54,541 nt of DNA from Pseudomonas sp. BGI-2 (lineage in GTDB: Bacteria; Pseudomonadota; Gammaproteobacteria; Pseudomonadales; Pseudomonadaceae), in assembly GCF_004310295.1 (NCBI RefSeq), contig NZ_SISB01000047.1, positions 1-54,541 on the forward strand, written 5' to 3'. The notes under the pieces were generated by a model. That model saw only the letters and a program-made list of their open reading frames with translations, was not told the DNA's origin and searched no databases. Positions 42,328 to 50,820 of this stretch are shown one piece after another; the first letter of the stretch is position 1, and each line of letters starts with the position of its first letter. A program made the position numbers and the translations under genes.

Positions 42328-42394
42328 CTTCGCGAGCAAGCCCGCTCCCACTAGGGAACGCATTTCCAATGTGGGAGCGGGCTTGCTCGCGAAG
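42328..42394. repeat. REP inverted pair
   Basis: Perfect 23-base arms 42328-42350 and 42372-42394, the CTTCGCGAGCAAGCCCGCT class, between convergent genes. Confidence 0.9.
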
Positions 42395-42408
42395 AACGAT
42401 AACGCGGT

Positions 42409-43026
42409 CTATTTGCCAGTCATCCGCCACAAATACCAGGAAGCCACCGTGCGATACGGACTCCACGCCAATCCGATCTCAACCATCTGCTTGCGCGTAG
42501 GCTGAACCTCCAGCCCCTTCAGCCGCCGATACCCCTCGCGCACTCCAAAGTCATCCGCCGGCAAAATATCCGGGCGCTCCAGGCTGTAAATCAGCAGCAT
42601 CTCAACCGTCCAGCGCCCAACCCCACGCAAGGTGATCAAGCGCTCGATCAGCACCTCATCGTCCATCGCCAGTGCTGTTGCGTAATCCGGCACCACACCG
42701 TCCAAAGCCGCCTGCGCAATTCCTTGAATGGTGGCGATCTTGCCCGCGGAAAACCCGCAACTGCGCAGTTGATCAAACCCTGTCGCCAGAATCTGCTCGG
42801 GCCTTGGAAACGTCGTCGACGGAAACAAAGCCAGCAACCGACCGACAATCGCATCCCCAGCCTTGGCGTGCAGTTGCTGATAGGCAATCGCCCGCACCAG
42901 CGACTCGTACGGATCGCGAGCCGCATGGGGCTGATGCAGGCACGGGCCGACGGCGGCGATATGGCGTCGCCAGTCGTCATCGATCGATGACAGAAACTCG
43001 GTCGCGGGCAGGTAGGGATCGGGCAT
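42409..43026 (-). CDS. DNA-3-methyladenine glycosylase II (AlkA-type)
   Basis: A 205-residue HhH-GPD base-excision glycosylase. The helix-hairpin-helix 'LITLRGVGRWTVEMLLIYSL' is followed by the catalytic Asp in 'PADDFGVREGY'. The N-terminal TBP-like domain of E. coli AlkA is missing, as in the short (Mag1/AlkA2-like) group. Start ATG at 43026 lies five bases after the PEP-mutase-like stop. With ada nearby on the same strand it could belong to an alkylation-response cluster. Confidence 0.88.
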   Translation of the reverse strand: MPDPYLPATEFLSSIDDDWRRHIAAVGPCLHQPHAARDPYESLVRAIAYQQLHAKAGDAIVGRLLALFPSTTFPRPEQILATGFDQLRSCGFSAGKIATIQGIAQAALDGVVPDYATALAMDDEVLIERLITLRGVGRWTVEMLLIYSLERPDILPADDFGVREGYRRLKGLEVQPTRKQMVEIGLAWSPYRTVASWYLWRMTGK

Positions 43027-43031
43027 GGCGA

Positions 43032-43835
43032 TCAAGTGTTCCCGGCCATTTTCAACAGAGCATTAACTTCCCCATACGTGAAGGCCTTGAGGTGGCTGCT
43101 GTCGAGTTTGCCGGTCTGCAGAAAGCCTTTGGCCAGGGAGGCCATGGCGCCATACAGAAACTCGGCGATGCCCGAGCCGGCACTCAGACGCCGCACGCCG
43201 AGCGCTTGCAGCTCTTCAGGCGATGGCAAACCCGGCAGCCCAAGTACATTCACCGGCAACGAGGTGCCCTGGCACAGCGCCTCAATTTCATATTTTGCAG
43301 TGACGCCCGCTGCGAACAGCCCATCGGCGCCCGCCGCCTGATACAACGCGGCACGCTTGAGCGTTTCGGCGACGCGATCTTCGGCAGGCACCAGGCCCCT
43401 CAGGTACACGTCGGTGCGGGCATTGATGAACAGCTTCACGTTGCGGCGATCGGCAACCTGCCGGGCGACTTCGATCTTGCGCACCAGCAACTCCGGCGAG
43501 GCAGCGCCGTCCTCGATATTGATCCCGACCGCACCGGCCGCGATCACCGCTTCGATGACTTCGGCTACCCGCGTCAGGTCATCGGAATAACCGGCCTCGA
43601 CGTCGATGGTCAACGGCACCGAAATCACGCGGGCGATGGATTCGACGGTCGATATCAGGCGTTCGAGGGGCAGGGCATTGCCGTCCGCATACCCATGCGC
43701 CCAGGCCACCGCCGCGCTGCTGGTGGCCACGGCTTTGCAGCCCAGTTGCTCGACGATGCGCGCCCCGGTGGCATCGGCGACGTTGGTGAGGATCAACAAG
43801 CCGTCGTGGTGCAGTTGATGAAATTGCGTGTCCAT
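43032..43835 (-). CDS. Isocitrate lyase/PEP mutase-family protein
   Basis: A 267-residue alpha/beta-barrel protein. 'GLLILTNVADATGARIVEQLGCKAVATSSAAVAWAHGY', 'PLTIDVEAGYSD' with the Mg-binding Asp and Glu, and 'VGINIEDG' with the family's conserved Glu identify the PEP mutase/isocitrate lyase superfamily. The KKCGH-type isocitrate lyase signature is absent, so it is not a classical isocitrate lyase; C-C or C-P bond cleavage on a small 2-oxo acid is plausible. Confidence 0.85.
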   Translation of the reverse strand: MDTQFHQLHHDGLLILTNVADATGARIVEQLGCKAVATSSAAVAWAHGYADGNALPLERLISTVESIARVISVPLTIDVEAGYSDDLTRVAEVIEAVIAAGAVGINIEDGAASPELLVRKIEVARQVADRRNVKLFINARTDVYLRGLVPAEDRVAETLKRAALYQAAGADGLFAAGVTAKYEIEALCQGTSLPVNVLGLPGLPSPEELQALGVRRLSAGSGIAEFLYGAMASLAKGFLQTGKLDSSHLKAFTYGEVNALLKMAGNT

Positions 43836-43876
43836 CGAGTCTCCTTCCTTATGACTTTTTAGAGAAAACCAAGGGG

Positions 43877-44959
43877 TCAGAATGCGAGTTGTTCGGTCAC
43901 CTGCACGGCGGCTTTTTCCAGCCGGAGCAAAAACGCCTTGCGCGGTTGTCCTCCACCATAGCCCGTCAACGAGCCGTCTGCACCGGTCACCCGGTGGCAG
44001 GGCAACACAATCGAAAGACGGTTGTGCCCGTTGGCCATGCCCACTGCACGACTGGCGCCGGGCTTGCCCAGTGTGGCGGCGATGGTGCCGTAGGTGCTGG
44101 TCTGGCCGTAGGGGATCTTTGCCAGTTCGGCCCAGACCAGCCGCGCGAAATCACTGCCGGGCAGGTGCAGCGGAACGCGGAACTCAGTGAGTTTGCCGGC
44201 GAAATACTGCGTCAACTCGGCTTCAATCTGCTGCAAATGGGCGTTGTGTCCCGGCGCCACGGCATAGCCATAACGGTTTTGCAGTTCTTCGACTTCCCGG
44301 GTCAGCGCCGGACGATCCAGAAACTCCAGCAGCACCAGCCCACGGTGTTCGGCCATGGCGATCATCGGCCCCAGCGGCGTGATCAGGCGAGTGAACAGCA
44401 GCGGTTCACTGTTTGCCGCGCGGCCCGGTGTGATGTGAAAGGATTTTTGAAACGCATCGCGAAAACCGCTCAGGGATTCGTAACCCGAGTCGAACGCCGC
44501 GTTGTCGATGGAATCACCCTGTTTGATACCACCCAACGCCATGCCCAGGCGCCGGGTGCGCAGCCAGGCGTGGAAGGTCATGCCGAAATGCTGCTTGAAC
44601 CAGCGCCGCAGTTTCAGCGGCTCGATGCCCTCGGCCACGAGCTGGGCATCGGTCCAGCGCAGGTCGGGATCGCTCTCCACCGACTTGAGCAATGCCTGCA
44701 CCCAGTCCGGCGCAATGGCGGCGGCGTCCAGCGGCCTGCAGCGCAGACACGCGCGGTAGCCCGCCGACATGCACTCATCGGCATGGGCGAAGAACTCGAC
44801 GTTCTCCGGTTTGGGTTTACGCGCCGTACAACTGGGGCGACAGAAGATCCCAGTGGTCTTCACGGCAGTAAAGAACACCCCCTCGTAGGCGGTGTCTCGT
44901 TCGAGCATGGCGCGAACCATCTCGGCGTGGGGCGGAAGCAAAGCGTTTTGTAGGTTCAT
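43877..44959 (-). CDS. ada: Bifunctional Ada: alkylation-response regulator and O6-methylguanine-DNA methyltransferase
   Basis: A 360-residue protein with three domains: Zn-binding N-Ada (Cys40, Cys44, Cys71, Cys74, corresponding to E. coli 38/42/69/72; Cys40 would accept methyl phosphotriester methyl groups), an AraC-type HTH at about 90-180 ('GIEPLKLRRWFKQHFGMTFHAWLRTRRLG'), and the methyltransferase at about 195-360 with VLPCHRV. Methylated Ada activates its own and alkA-type genes. The ATG at 44959 is used. An Ada box was not identified by eye. Confidence 0.94.
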   Translation of the reverse strand: MNLQNALLPPHAEMVRAMLERDTAYEGVFFTAVKTTGIFCRPSCTARKPKPENVEFFAHADECMSAGYRACLRCRPLDAAAIAPDWVQALLKSVESDPDLRWTDAQLVAEGIEPLKLRRWFKQHFGMTFHAWLRTRRLGMALGGIKQGDSIDNAAFDSGYESLSGFRDAFQKSFHITPGRAANSEPLLFTRLITPLGPMIAMAEHRGLVLLEFLDRPALTREVEELQNRYGYAVAPGHNAHLQQIEAELTQYFAGKLTEFRVPLHLPGSDFARLVWAELAKIPYGQTSTYGTIAATLGKPGASRAVGMANGHNRLSIVLPCHRVTGADGSLTGYGGGQPRKAFLLRLEKAAVQVTEQLAF

Positions 44960-45023
44960 GGGCTGAGCATAAGACGCGTTGGCCGGCGCCTCCACCGGAA
45001 AATCGACAGAGAATTCCGCTCCC

Positions 45024-45716
45024 TCAGATCGAGCGTTGATTGACCCGCTTCGACAGTTCTTCAGCGCTCTCTTTGCGCTCCGAATAGCGGTCGACCAGGA
45101 ACTCCTCCCGGCCACGCACCAGCACGGTGAACTTCATCAGTTCTTCCATCACATCCACCACACGGTCGTAGTACGCAGAAGGCTTCATCCGGCCAGCCTC
45201 GTCGAACTCCATAAAGGCTTTGGGCACCGAGGATTGATTGGGGATGGTCAACATGCGCATCCAGCGGCCCAGCACGCGCAGTTGATTGACCGTGTTGAAC
45301 GACTGGGAGCCGCCACAGACCTGCATCACCGCCAGGGTTTTGCCCTGGGTCGGACGAACCGCGCCCATCGTCAGCGGGATCCAGTCGATTTGCGCCTTGA
45401 ACACCGCCGACATCGAACCGTGGCGTTCCGGTGAGCACCAGACCTGGCCTTCCGACCAGAGCACCAGCTCGCGCAGTTGCTGGACCTTCGGGTGGTCGCT
45501 GGGCGCATCGTCGGGGAGGGGAAGGCCGCAAGGATCAAAGATCACCGTTTCGGCCCCCAGCAGACGCAGAATTCGTGCGGCTTCCTCGGTCAGCAGCCGA
45601 CTGAAGGAGCGCTCGCGAGTCGAGCCGTAGAGCAGCAGGATGCGCGGTTTGTGGGTGCTTTCGGTTGAAAGCGTCAGCAGTTCCAGGTCGAGATTGGGCA
45701 GGTCGTCGTTCATCAC
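45024..45716 (-). CDS. arsH: ArsH, NADPH-dependent FMN reductase / organoarsenical oxidase
   Basis: A 230-residue flavodoxin-like protein: FMN phosphate loop LLYGSTRERSFSR, 'WCSPERHGSMSAVFKAQIDWIPL' and 'QVCGGSQSFNTVNQLRVLGRWMRM' are diagnostic of ArsH, which oxidises trivalent methylarsenicals. Its start overlaps the arsC stop by four bases, so the two genes are co-translated. Two ATG codons in tandem (MM) open the gene. Confidence 0.93.
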   Translation of the reverse strand: MMNDDLPNLDLELLTLSTESTHKPRILLLYGSTRERSFSRLLTEEAARILRLLGAETVIFDPCGLPLPDDAPSDHPKVQQLRELVLWSEGQVWCSPERHGSMSAVFKAQIDWIPLTMGAVRPTQGKTLAVMQVCGGSQSFNTVNQLRVLGRWMRMLTIPNQSSVPKAFMEFDEAGRMKPSAYYDRVVDVMEELMKFTVLVRGREEFLVDRYSERKESAEELSKRVNQRSI

Positions 45717-46204
45717 AGGGCTCCGATGCGGTCCAGTTCGACTTTCAGTTCGGCGTCCGAAAGGTTTTTCAGGTCCAGCGCGAAGAACGCTGCAAACCGT
45801 TGCTTGATCGTTTCAACGGTGCTGGCAAACGCTGCCTGAATCTCCTGCTCGGTGCCATGCACCTCCGACGGATCGGCCAGTCCCCAATGGCTTTTGATCG
45901 CCGGGCCGAAATACACCGGGCAGGCTTCCCCGGCGGCTTTGTCGCACACGGTGATGGCGATATCGGGTGGGGAATCGGCGAACACCGAAGAATCTTTGCT
46001 GTAGAGGCCTTCGGTCGAGACACCGAGGTTGTGCAGTGTCTGCACGGCTTGAGGGTTTAGCCGGCCGCTGGGGAAACTGCCGGAACTCACCGCCTCAAAA
46101 CCCGCGGGAGCCAGGTGATTGAACAGCGCTTCGCTCAACACGCTGCGGCAGCTGTTGGCGGTGCACATGAAGAGAATCCTGATGGGATAGGGAAGTGGGG
46201 TCAT
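45713..46204 (-). CDS. arsC: Arsenate reductase, low-molecular-weight phosphatase type
   Basis: A 163-residue reductase of the thioredoxin- or glutaredoxin-coupled group. The P-loop CX5R is Cys14 to Arg20 in CTANSCRS; Cys87 and Cys95 (VCDKAAGEACPVYFGP) are the pair that relays the disulfide. It reduces arsenate to arsenite. arsB/acr3 and arsR would normally precede it, but 836 bases upstream are without such genes. Confidence 0.92.
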   Translation of the reverse strand: MTPLPYPIRILFMCTANSCRSVLSEALFNHLAPAGFEAVSSGSFPSGRLNPQAVQTLHNLGVSTEGLYSKDSSVFADSPPDIAITVCDKAAGEACPVYFGPAIKSHWGLADPSEVHGTEQEIQAAFASTVETIKQRFAAFFALDLKNLSDAELKVELDRIGAL

Positions 46205-46214
46205 CGCTGAAGGC

Positions 46215-46244
46215 TCGAATATATGGATATCCGAATATACGGAT
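46215..46244. promoter_or_regulatory. AT-rich dyad upstream of arsC (possible ArsR-type operator)
   Basis: CGAATATATGGATATCCGAA contains the palindrome GGATATCC inside repeated CGAATAT units, 11-40 bases before the arsC ATG. AT-rich interrupted dyads at this position are typical ArsR sites. The protein is inferred, and no arsR gene is present in the window. Confidence 0.4.
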
Positions 46245-46384
46245 GCCGACCCGAGTTGCCAACTCCGTTTTCCGCACCGTCACCTTCAAGCACGGCGCGC
46301 CCTCAACAACACCGAAGCCGCCGCCGACAAGAGCCCCCCACAGCAGCGGTTGAATATCCGCGTGCCCCGAGGCTCGGCTTGTAT

Positions 46385-46468
46385 TTGTCCAGGCAAACCC
46401 AGATCAACAATTACCAGCGGGCATTGGCCGTGCCTTTCCAATAAATGAGTTAACGCGTCGTCGGCTGT
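46385..46468 (-). pseudogene. Receiver-domain-like fragment
   Basis: The minus strand reads TADDALTHLLERHGQCPLVI followed by VDLGLPGQI, resembling the alpha2-beta3 part of a CheY-like receiver including the phospho-acceptor Asp in VDLGLPG. Flanking sequence does not continue the domain on either side, so at most a decayed remnant is present. Short, low-confidence match. Confidence 0.3.
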
Positions 46469-47040
46469 TTCCAAAGGAATCTGACTTGCGCCCGTTGGAA
46501 AAGGTCTGGAAAAGCTGCTCAGCCACCACACTCGAAAAAGCAGAAGCTCAATTAGCTGACTTGGCAAAACTGCTGCCAAAACTGTCAGGCAAAAAAACTG
46601 CCTAAAGAGGCATGAGAAAAACAGCAGGTGTTGAGGACCTGCGTCTCGCATCCGCACAAACTGACTGGGCATGTGTCCCCGAGCTGACTCGCTCCTGTTT
46701 CTTTGATTCCCTGAAGGGTTGGTTCCAGCAGGCATCGCTCGGTCGCGAAGAACGGCGTGGCCTAAAAATTCATGTGCAGCGAAGACTTAGCTTCATTCAG
46801 CGAAAAGCAGAATAGTTTGTTACAAAACTGTTGGTGTCTTTTTGATATGTGCCTGCCGCGCTGATCTATACCCACTTCAAGTGTATGGATGTGGCTGGCA
46901 CTTCATCCCAAGAGTCGCATCGACTGCAGCCCATTAGCTGCTCATATACCCACTCAACTGAAACGTTGCTGATTGTCCATTGTGGATTTCAATCGTCACT
47001 GACTTTTATAACGGCGCCCCAGTTCCGCCGGGAGAGCATT

Positions 47041-47727
47041 ATGAGTGCATTGCAGAAGCTACAAGACCGAATCAAACAAAAAGGCCTGCGTCGCACCTTC
47101 CGTACACTGTGGGAGCGCTATGTGTTTTTCCACTGGGAGCTGCTGTGGATGGAGCGTGACTTGGTCACGCCGGTGCCACCCTGCACGCTCAGACCCTATT
47201 CGGGGTTACGCCTGGTCGACATCGATACACAGAACGCTGATGCGTTCACCAAGCACTTTGGCGACCGCGTGGAAACCATGCGCGAACTGGCCGCCGAAGG
47301 GCATACAGGTCACATGTACCTGGACGAAAACGACGATGCCGTGGCCTTCATTTGGGGCAGCAAACGCAATTACCATGATCGCCACTACTACGGCTGCTGG
47401 TTCCCGGTCAAGGACGGCGAGTTCTTCGAGTTCGGGGGCGAGATGACGCGACCTTACTTCGGTACGGCCCTTTCAGTCGATGCCCAAATCAGATTGTGGC
47501 AGACCATGCAAGCGCAAGGGTGTAACAAGGTAGTGGACGTCTGTGAGACGCATAACGTCCCGGCGCTCAAATTGCACATCCGCATGGGGTACCACGAGCA
47601 GGGTCGGGTCATGCATGTCTATGGCTTCTTCGGGCGCTGGCGTTTGTTCCGCGAATCCCGCTACAGCGGCTCGCGACTCGATCTCCTACGCAAACCCGGG
47701 CGTCCGACAGTGGCTGCCTCAGCGTGA
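47041..47727 (+). CDS. GNAT-family N-acetyltransferase
   Basis: A 228-residue protein. The acetyl-CoA fold is visible at about 90-195: 'GHMYLDENDDAVAFIWGS', 'EFGGEMTRPYFGTALSVDAQIRLWQTMQAQGCNKVVDVCETHNVPALKLHIRMGYHEQGRV', ending with the typical 'N-x-x-A-x-x-LY/H-x-x-x-GF/Y' motif. The N-terminal 55 residues are basic and aromatic and may contact a partner or membrane. Strong Shine-Dalgarno GGGAGAG precedes ATG 47041. Substrate unknown; close relatives often sit in polysaccharide loci. Confidence 0.8.
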   Translation: MSALQKLQDRIKQKGLRRTFRTLWERYVFFHWELLWMERDLVTPVPPCTLRPYSGLRLVDIDTQNADAFTKHFGDRVETMRELAAEGHTGHMYLDENDDAVAFIWGSKRNYHDRHYYGCWFPVKDGEFFEFGGEMTRPYFGTALSVDAQIRLWQTMQAQGCNKVVDVCETHNVPALKLHIRMGYHEQGRVMHVYGFFGRWRLFRESRYSGSRLDLLRKPGRPTVAASA

Positions 47728-48137
47728 GATGCAAAAGCTGAGATCGATTGCTTCCACCACATGAACACCTCATTGTCTATTCCGCCACCGGCTGGCTGTT
47801 CTTTATAGGAACAAACACCCTTGTGGCGCATTAGACCTTTTCTCGACGACTCTGAAGTTTCCGGTAAACGAGGACTCCTTTCGCTCGCTACTGCACGGTG
47901 TCAAGCTCCTGCACATTGAAGTACAACCGAAGCCGGTTCGAAGCCCGAGTATTCGAAAATGGGGCGTAATCGCCGTAAAATTTTTACGCTTTCTTTACGG
48001 TCAGTGTTTTTGACCGCAACGATACTGGCCGCGATTTTTTAGATCGTCCATGCGCCTCGCTTTTCCGATGGCCCTGGAAAAATGTATTGCCCAAGGATGG
48101 CGTGCAGTTACTTCCCGCTAATTGAGAGATTCGCCCC
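47728..48137. other. 410-base kup leader region
   Basis: No coding frame is convincing. It contains a short inverted repeat CGGTCA...TGACCG around 47998-48017 and AT-rich GTAAAATTTTTACG (about 47976-47989), either of which may belong to the kup promoter or a transcript end. GAGAGA lies before the TTG start. Confidence 0.5.
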
Positions 48138-50039
48138 TTGAGTGAGACAGCGACCGTTGCAAACGAAGACTCCCCATCCAAAACCTCAGGCGTGGGCTTG
48201 CTCGTCGCTGCTGTTGGGGTGGTTTACGGGGACATCGGCACCAGCCCCCTGTACACGCTGAAAGAAGTATTTTCCGGCCACTACGGCGTCCAGGTGAATC
48301 ACGACGGCGTGCTGGGTATTCTGTCGTTGATCTTTTGGTCGCTGATCTGGGTCGTCTCGATCAAATACGTGCTGTTCATCCTGCGTGCCAATAACCAGGG
48401 TGAGGGCGGCATCATGGCGCTGACGGCTTTGGCCCGTCGCGCCTCCACCCCGTATCCGCACATGAGCAAGGTATTGGTGTTGCTCGGCTTGTTCGGCGCC
48501 GCACTTTTTTACGGGGACAGCATGATCACCCCGGCGATTTCGGTGCTCTCTGCGGTGGAGGGGTTACAGCTGGCGTTTGACGGGATCGAGCACTGGGTGG
48601 TGCCCCTGTCCGTGATCGTGCTGGTGGCGCTGTTCCTGATACAGAAACACGGCACTGCTCGCATTGGGATTCTGTTCGGCCCGGTCATGGTGCTGTGGTT
48701 TGTGGTGTTAGGCGCGCTCGGGATCTACGGGATTTTGCAGCGCCCCGAGGTGCTGCAAGCGCTCAACCCTGCTTGGGCAGTGCAGTTTTTCGTGGTTCAT
48801 CCGGGCATGGGCGTGGCGATTTTGGGGGCTGTCGTGTTGGCGTTGACCGGTGCTGAAGCACTGTATGCCGACATGGGCCACTTTGGCCGCAAACCCATTT
48901 CTCGTGCGTGGTTCATTCTGGTGTTGCCAGGACTGGTACTCAATTATTTTGGTCAGGGTGCCTTGATCCTGGAGAACCCGGAGGCGGTGCGCAATCCATT
49001 CTATTTACTCGCGCCTGGCTGGGCACTGCTGCCGATGGTTGCTCTCTCTACTCTCGCCACCATCATTGCTTCTCAAGCCGTGATCTCTGGTGCTTTCTCC
49101 CTGACACGCCAGGCAATACAGCTAGGGTACGTCCCGCGCATGTTTATCCAGCACACCTCGAGCCAGGAACAAGGGCAGATTTACATCGGTACCGTTAACT
49201 GGGCATTGATGGTCGGTGTCGTGCTGTTGGTGATCGGTTTCGAGTCGTCCAGTGCCTTGGCTGCTGCCTATGGGGTTGCGGTCACGGGCACCATGTTGAT
49301 CACCACCATCTTGTCTTCGGCTGTCGTCCTGCTCCTTTGGAAAACGCCACGTTGGCTGGCCATCCCTATGCTGCTTGGTTTTCTGCTGGTCGACGGCCTG
49401 TATTTTGCCGCCAATGCACCGAAGATTTTCCAAGGCGGTGCGTTCCCTGTGATCGCCGGCATTGGCCTGTTCATCTTGATGACCACCTGGAAGCGGGGCA
49501 GGAAAATCATTGTTGAACGACTGGATGAAACCGCGCTGCCTTTGCCGCTGTTCATCAGTAGTATCCGTTCACTGCCACCCCATCGCGTACAAGGCACCGC
49601 AGTGTTTCTGACGGCCAGAGCCGACGCTGTACCACATGCGTTGCTGCACAACTTGCTGCATAACCAAGTCTTGCATGAGCAAATCGTGTTGCTCACCGTG
49701 GTGTCTGAAGACAGCCCTCGCGTTAGTGCTGAACGGCGGTTTGAGGTTGAAGCTTATGGCGAAGGGTTTTTCCGGGTCAGTCTTCACTTTGGTTTTATGG
49801 AGGAGCCCGACGTACCCTTGGCGCTAAGTCTGTGTCACTTGACTGAACTGGATTTCAGTCCGATGCGCACGACCTATTTCCTCAGCAGGGAGACGGTGAT
49901 CCCCACCAAGCGCATTGGGATGGCGCGCTGGCGGGAAAGTCTTTTCGCGTTTTTGTTGAAGAACGCCAACAGCAACCTGAAGTATTTCAAACTGCCACTG
50001 AATAGAGTGATTGAGCTGGGAACTCAGGTAGAGATGTGA
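48138..50039 (+). CDS. kup: Low-affinity K+ uptake protein Kup
   Basis: A 633-residue inner-membrane K+/H+ symporter. The first helix has 'AVGVVYGDIGTSPLYTLKEVF', the family's signature, followed by about twelve helices to residue 450 and a cytoplasmic C-terminal domain. 'FYGDSMITPAISVLSAVEGL' and 'GALILENPEAVRNPFY' are conserved. The start is TTG with GAGAGA upstream; no better ATG in frame gives the full first helix. A degenerate second copy of the last 120 codons lies at 53865-54251. Confidence 0.93.
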   Translation: MSETATVANEDSPSKTSGVGLLVAAVGVVYGDIGTSPLYTLKEVFSGHYGVQVNHDGVLGILSLIFWSLIWVVSIKYVLFILRANNQGEGGIMALTALARRASTPYPHMSKVLVLLGLFGAALFYGDSMITPAISVLSAVEGLQLAFDGIEHWVVPLSVIVLVALFLIQKHGTARIGILFGPVMVLWFVVLGALGIYGILQRPEVLQALNPAWAVQFFVVHPGMGVAILGAVVLALTGAEALYADMGHFGRKPISRAWFILVLPGLVLNYFGQGALILENPEAVRNPFYLLAPGWALLPMVALSTLATIIASQAVISGAFSLTRQAIQLGYVPRMFIQHTSSQEQGQIYIGTVNWALMVGVVLLVIGFESSSALAAAYGVAVTGTMLITTILSSAVVLLLWKTPRWLAIPMLLGFLLVDGLYFAANAPKIFQGGAFPVIAGIGLFILMTTWKRGRKIIVERLDETALPLPLFISSIRSLPPHRVQGTAVFLTARADAVPHALLHNLLHNQVLHEQIVLLTVVSEDSPRVSAERRFEVEAYGEGFFRVSLHFGFMEEPDVPLALSLCHLTELDFSPMRTTYFLSRETVIPTKRIGMARWRESLFAFLLKNANSNLKYFKLPLNRVIELGTQVEM

Positions 50040-50048
50040 CGGACAAAC

Positions 50049-50070
50049 AAGGCCGCCTATGCGGCCTTTT
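50049..50070. terminator. kup terminator
   Basis: AAGGCCGC-CTAT-GCGGCCTTTT, an 8-bp stem with U-run, nine bases after the kup stop. It may also serve the anti-sigma gene on the opposite strand. Confidence 0.88.
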
Positions 50071-50088
50071 CCTCTAAGACACCCGAGG

Positions 50089-50820
50089 TCAGATCACTTT
50101 AACCGCCCGGCCAATGAACTGAATCGGTCCTGTGGGTTTGCCCGTCGGCGATCCATGGGGGTTCTCCAGAGTCAATTCAAAGAGCTGGTTGGATTCCAGC
50201 GGCGGTAATTTATCCAAAGGGACAGAAAGCGTTTGCCCAGGTTTGACCAATCCAAGGGACACCGGTCCTTGCCAGCCGTCCGCTTTGGTCCAGAGCTCAA
50301 GTGCTTTGTCGGTTGGGACTTGCGCTTCCCCTAAAGGAATCAGTTGGATTTCCTTTCGGTTGCTCGCCTGAATGACCCAGCCGGGTGCCTGGTTCTGCGG
50401 AGCCACCAGAACTACCAGGTAGGTGGTCGGATTCAACGGAGCTGTTCGTGTCAGAACAACTGTTCCAAGCAACAGCGTTGCGACAAGACCAGTCCCCGCG
50501 AGCCCGCGCCATAGCGGTAGAAGGTTCCACCACGAGATTGGCTTCACAGCGGCCGTCACTCTTGGTGCTCGCCGGTCATTGCTGTTCAAGCTGCGCTCGA
50601 TTCGCCGCCAGAGAAGTGGAGTAGGGGGTTGCGGTTCAGCCAGTTCGGTCAAGGCAAGCAAACGCTGTTCCCATGCATCAACAGCAGCTCGCAAATCTGT
50701 CTCCTGGGCAAGACGCTTTTGTATCTCGATGCGTTGCTCGGCCGGCAACGTGCCTAACACATACTCACTCGCCAGTTCGTCAATGTTGTCGGCGCTGTCA
50801 TCCTCTGGGCTTATGGTCAT
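50089..50820 (-). CDS. RskA-type anti-sigma factor
   Basis: A 243-residue single-pass membrane protein. The cytoplasmic N-terminus 'IDELASEYVLGTLPAEQRIEIQKRLAQETDLRAAVDAWEQRL' is the anti-sigma (ASD-like) domain. One membrane helix lies at about 108-130 ('LAGTGLVATLLLGTVVL') and a periplasmic RskA C-terminal domain follows with 'TDKALELWTKADGWQGPVSLGLV'. Its ATG overlaps the sigma stop by ATGA, the usual arrangement that couples the two products. A second ATG three codons upstream is less likely. Confidence 0.88.
   Translation of the reverse strand: MTISPEDDSADNIDELASEYVLGTLPAEQRIEIQKRLAQETDLRAAVDAWEQRLLALTELAEPQPPTPLLWRRIERSLNSNDRRAPRVTAAVKPISWWNLLPLWRGLAGTGLVATLLLGTVVLTRTAPLNPTTYLVVLVAPQNQAPGWVIQASNRKEIQLIPLGEAQVPTDKALELWTKADGWQGPVSLGLVKPGQTLSVPLDKLPPLESNQLFELTLENPHGSPTGKPTGPIQFIGRAVKVI

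Larger units (their letters stand above)
46205..47040. other. Gene-poor 836-base region upstream of arsC
   Basis: Codon-like structure is weak and there is no full-length gene. It holds the AT-rich dyad next to arsC, a receiver-like remnant at 46385-46468, small hairpins such as TTGGCA...TGCCAA at 46561-46579, and, in one plus-strand frame without an ATG, a Lys/Leu-rich tail 'LEKAEAQLADLAKLLPKLSG' ending at about 46605. The last 60 bases are the leader of the GNAT gene. It reads as a graveyard between the ars and GNAT genes. Confidence 0.6.

Noticed and set aside
5477..42394. Repeated GTGGGAGCGGGCTTGCTCGC-like units as a CRISPR array
   Set aside because: Copies are inverted pairs scattered singly between genes, with no regular spacers and no cas genes; they are REP elements.
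43032..43835. Isocitrate lyase (aceA)
   Set aside because: The KKCGH-type signature and the large size of aceA are absent; only the PEP-mutase-like superfamily is supported.
46286..46735. 149-codon minus-strand ORF as an intact gene
   Set aside because: Only about 28 residues look receiver-like; the rest is unstructured by eye and the domain is incomplete, so only a remnant is reported.
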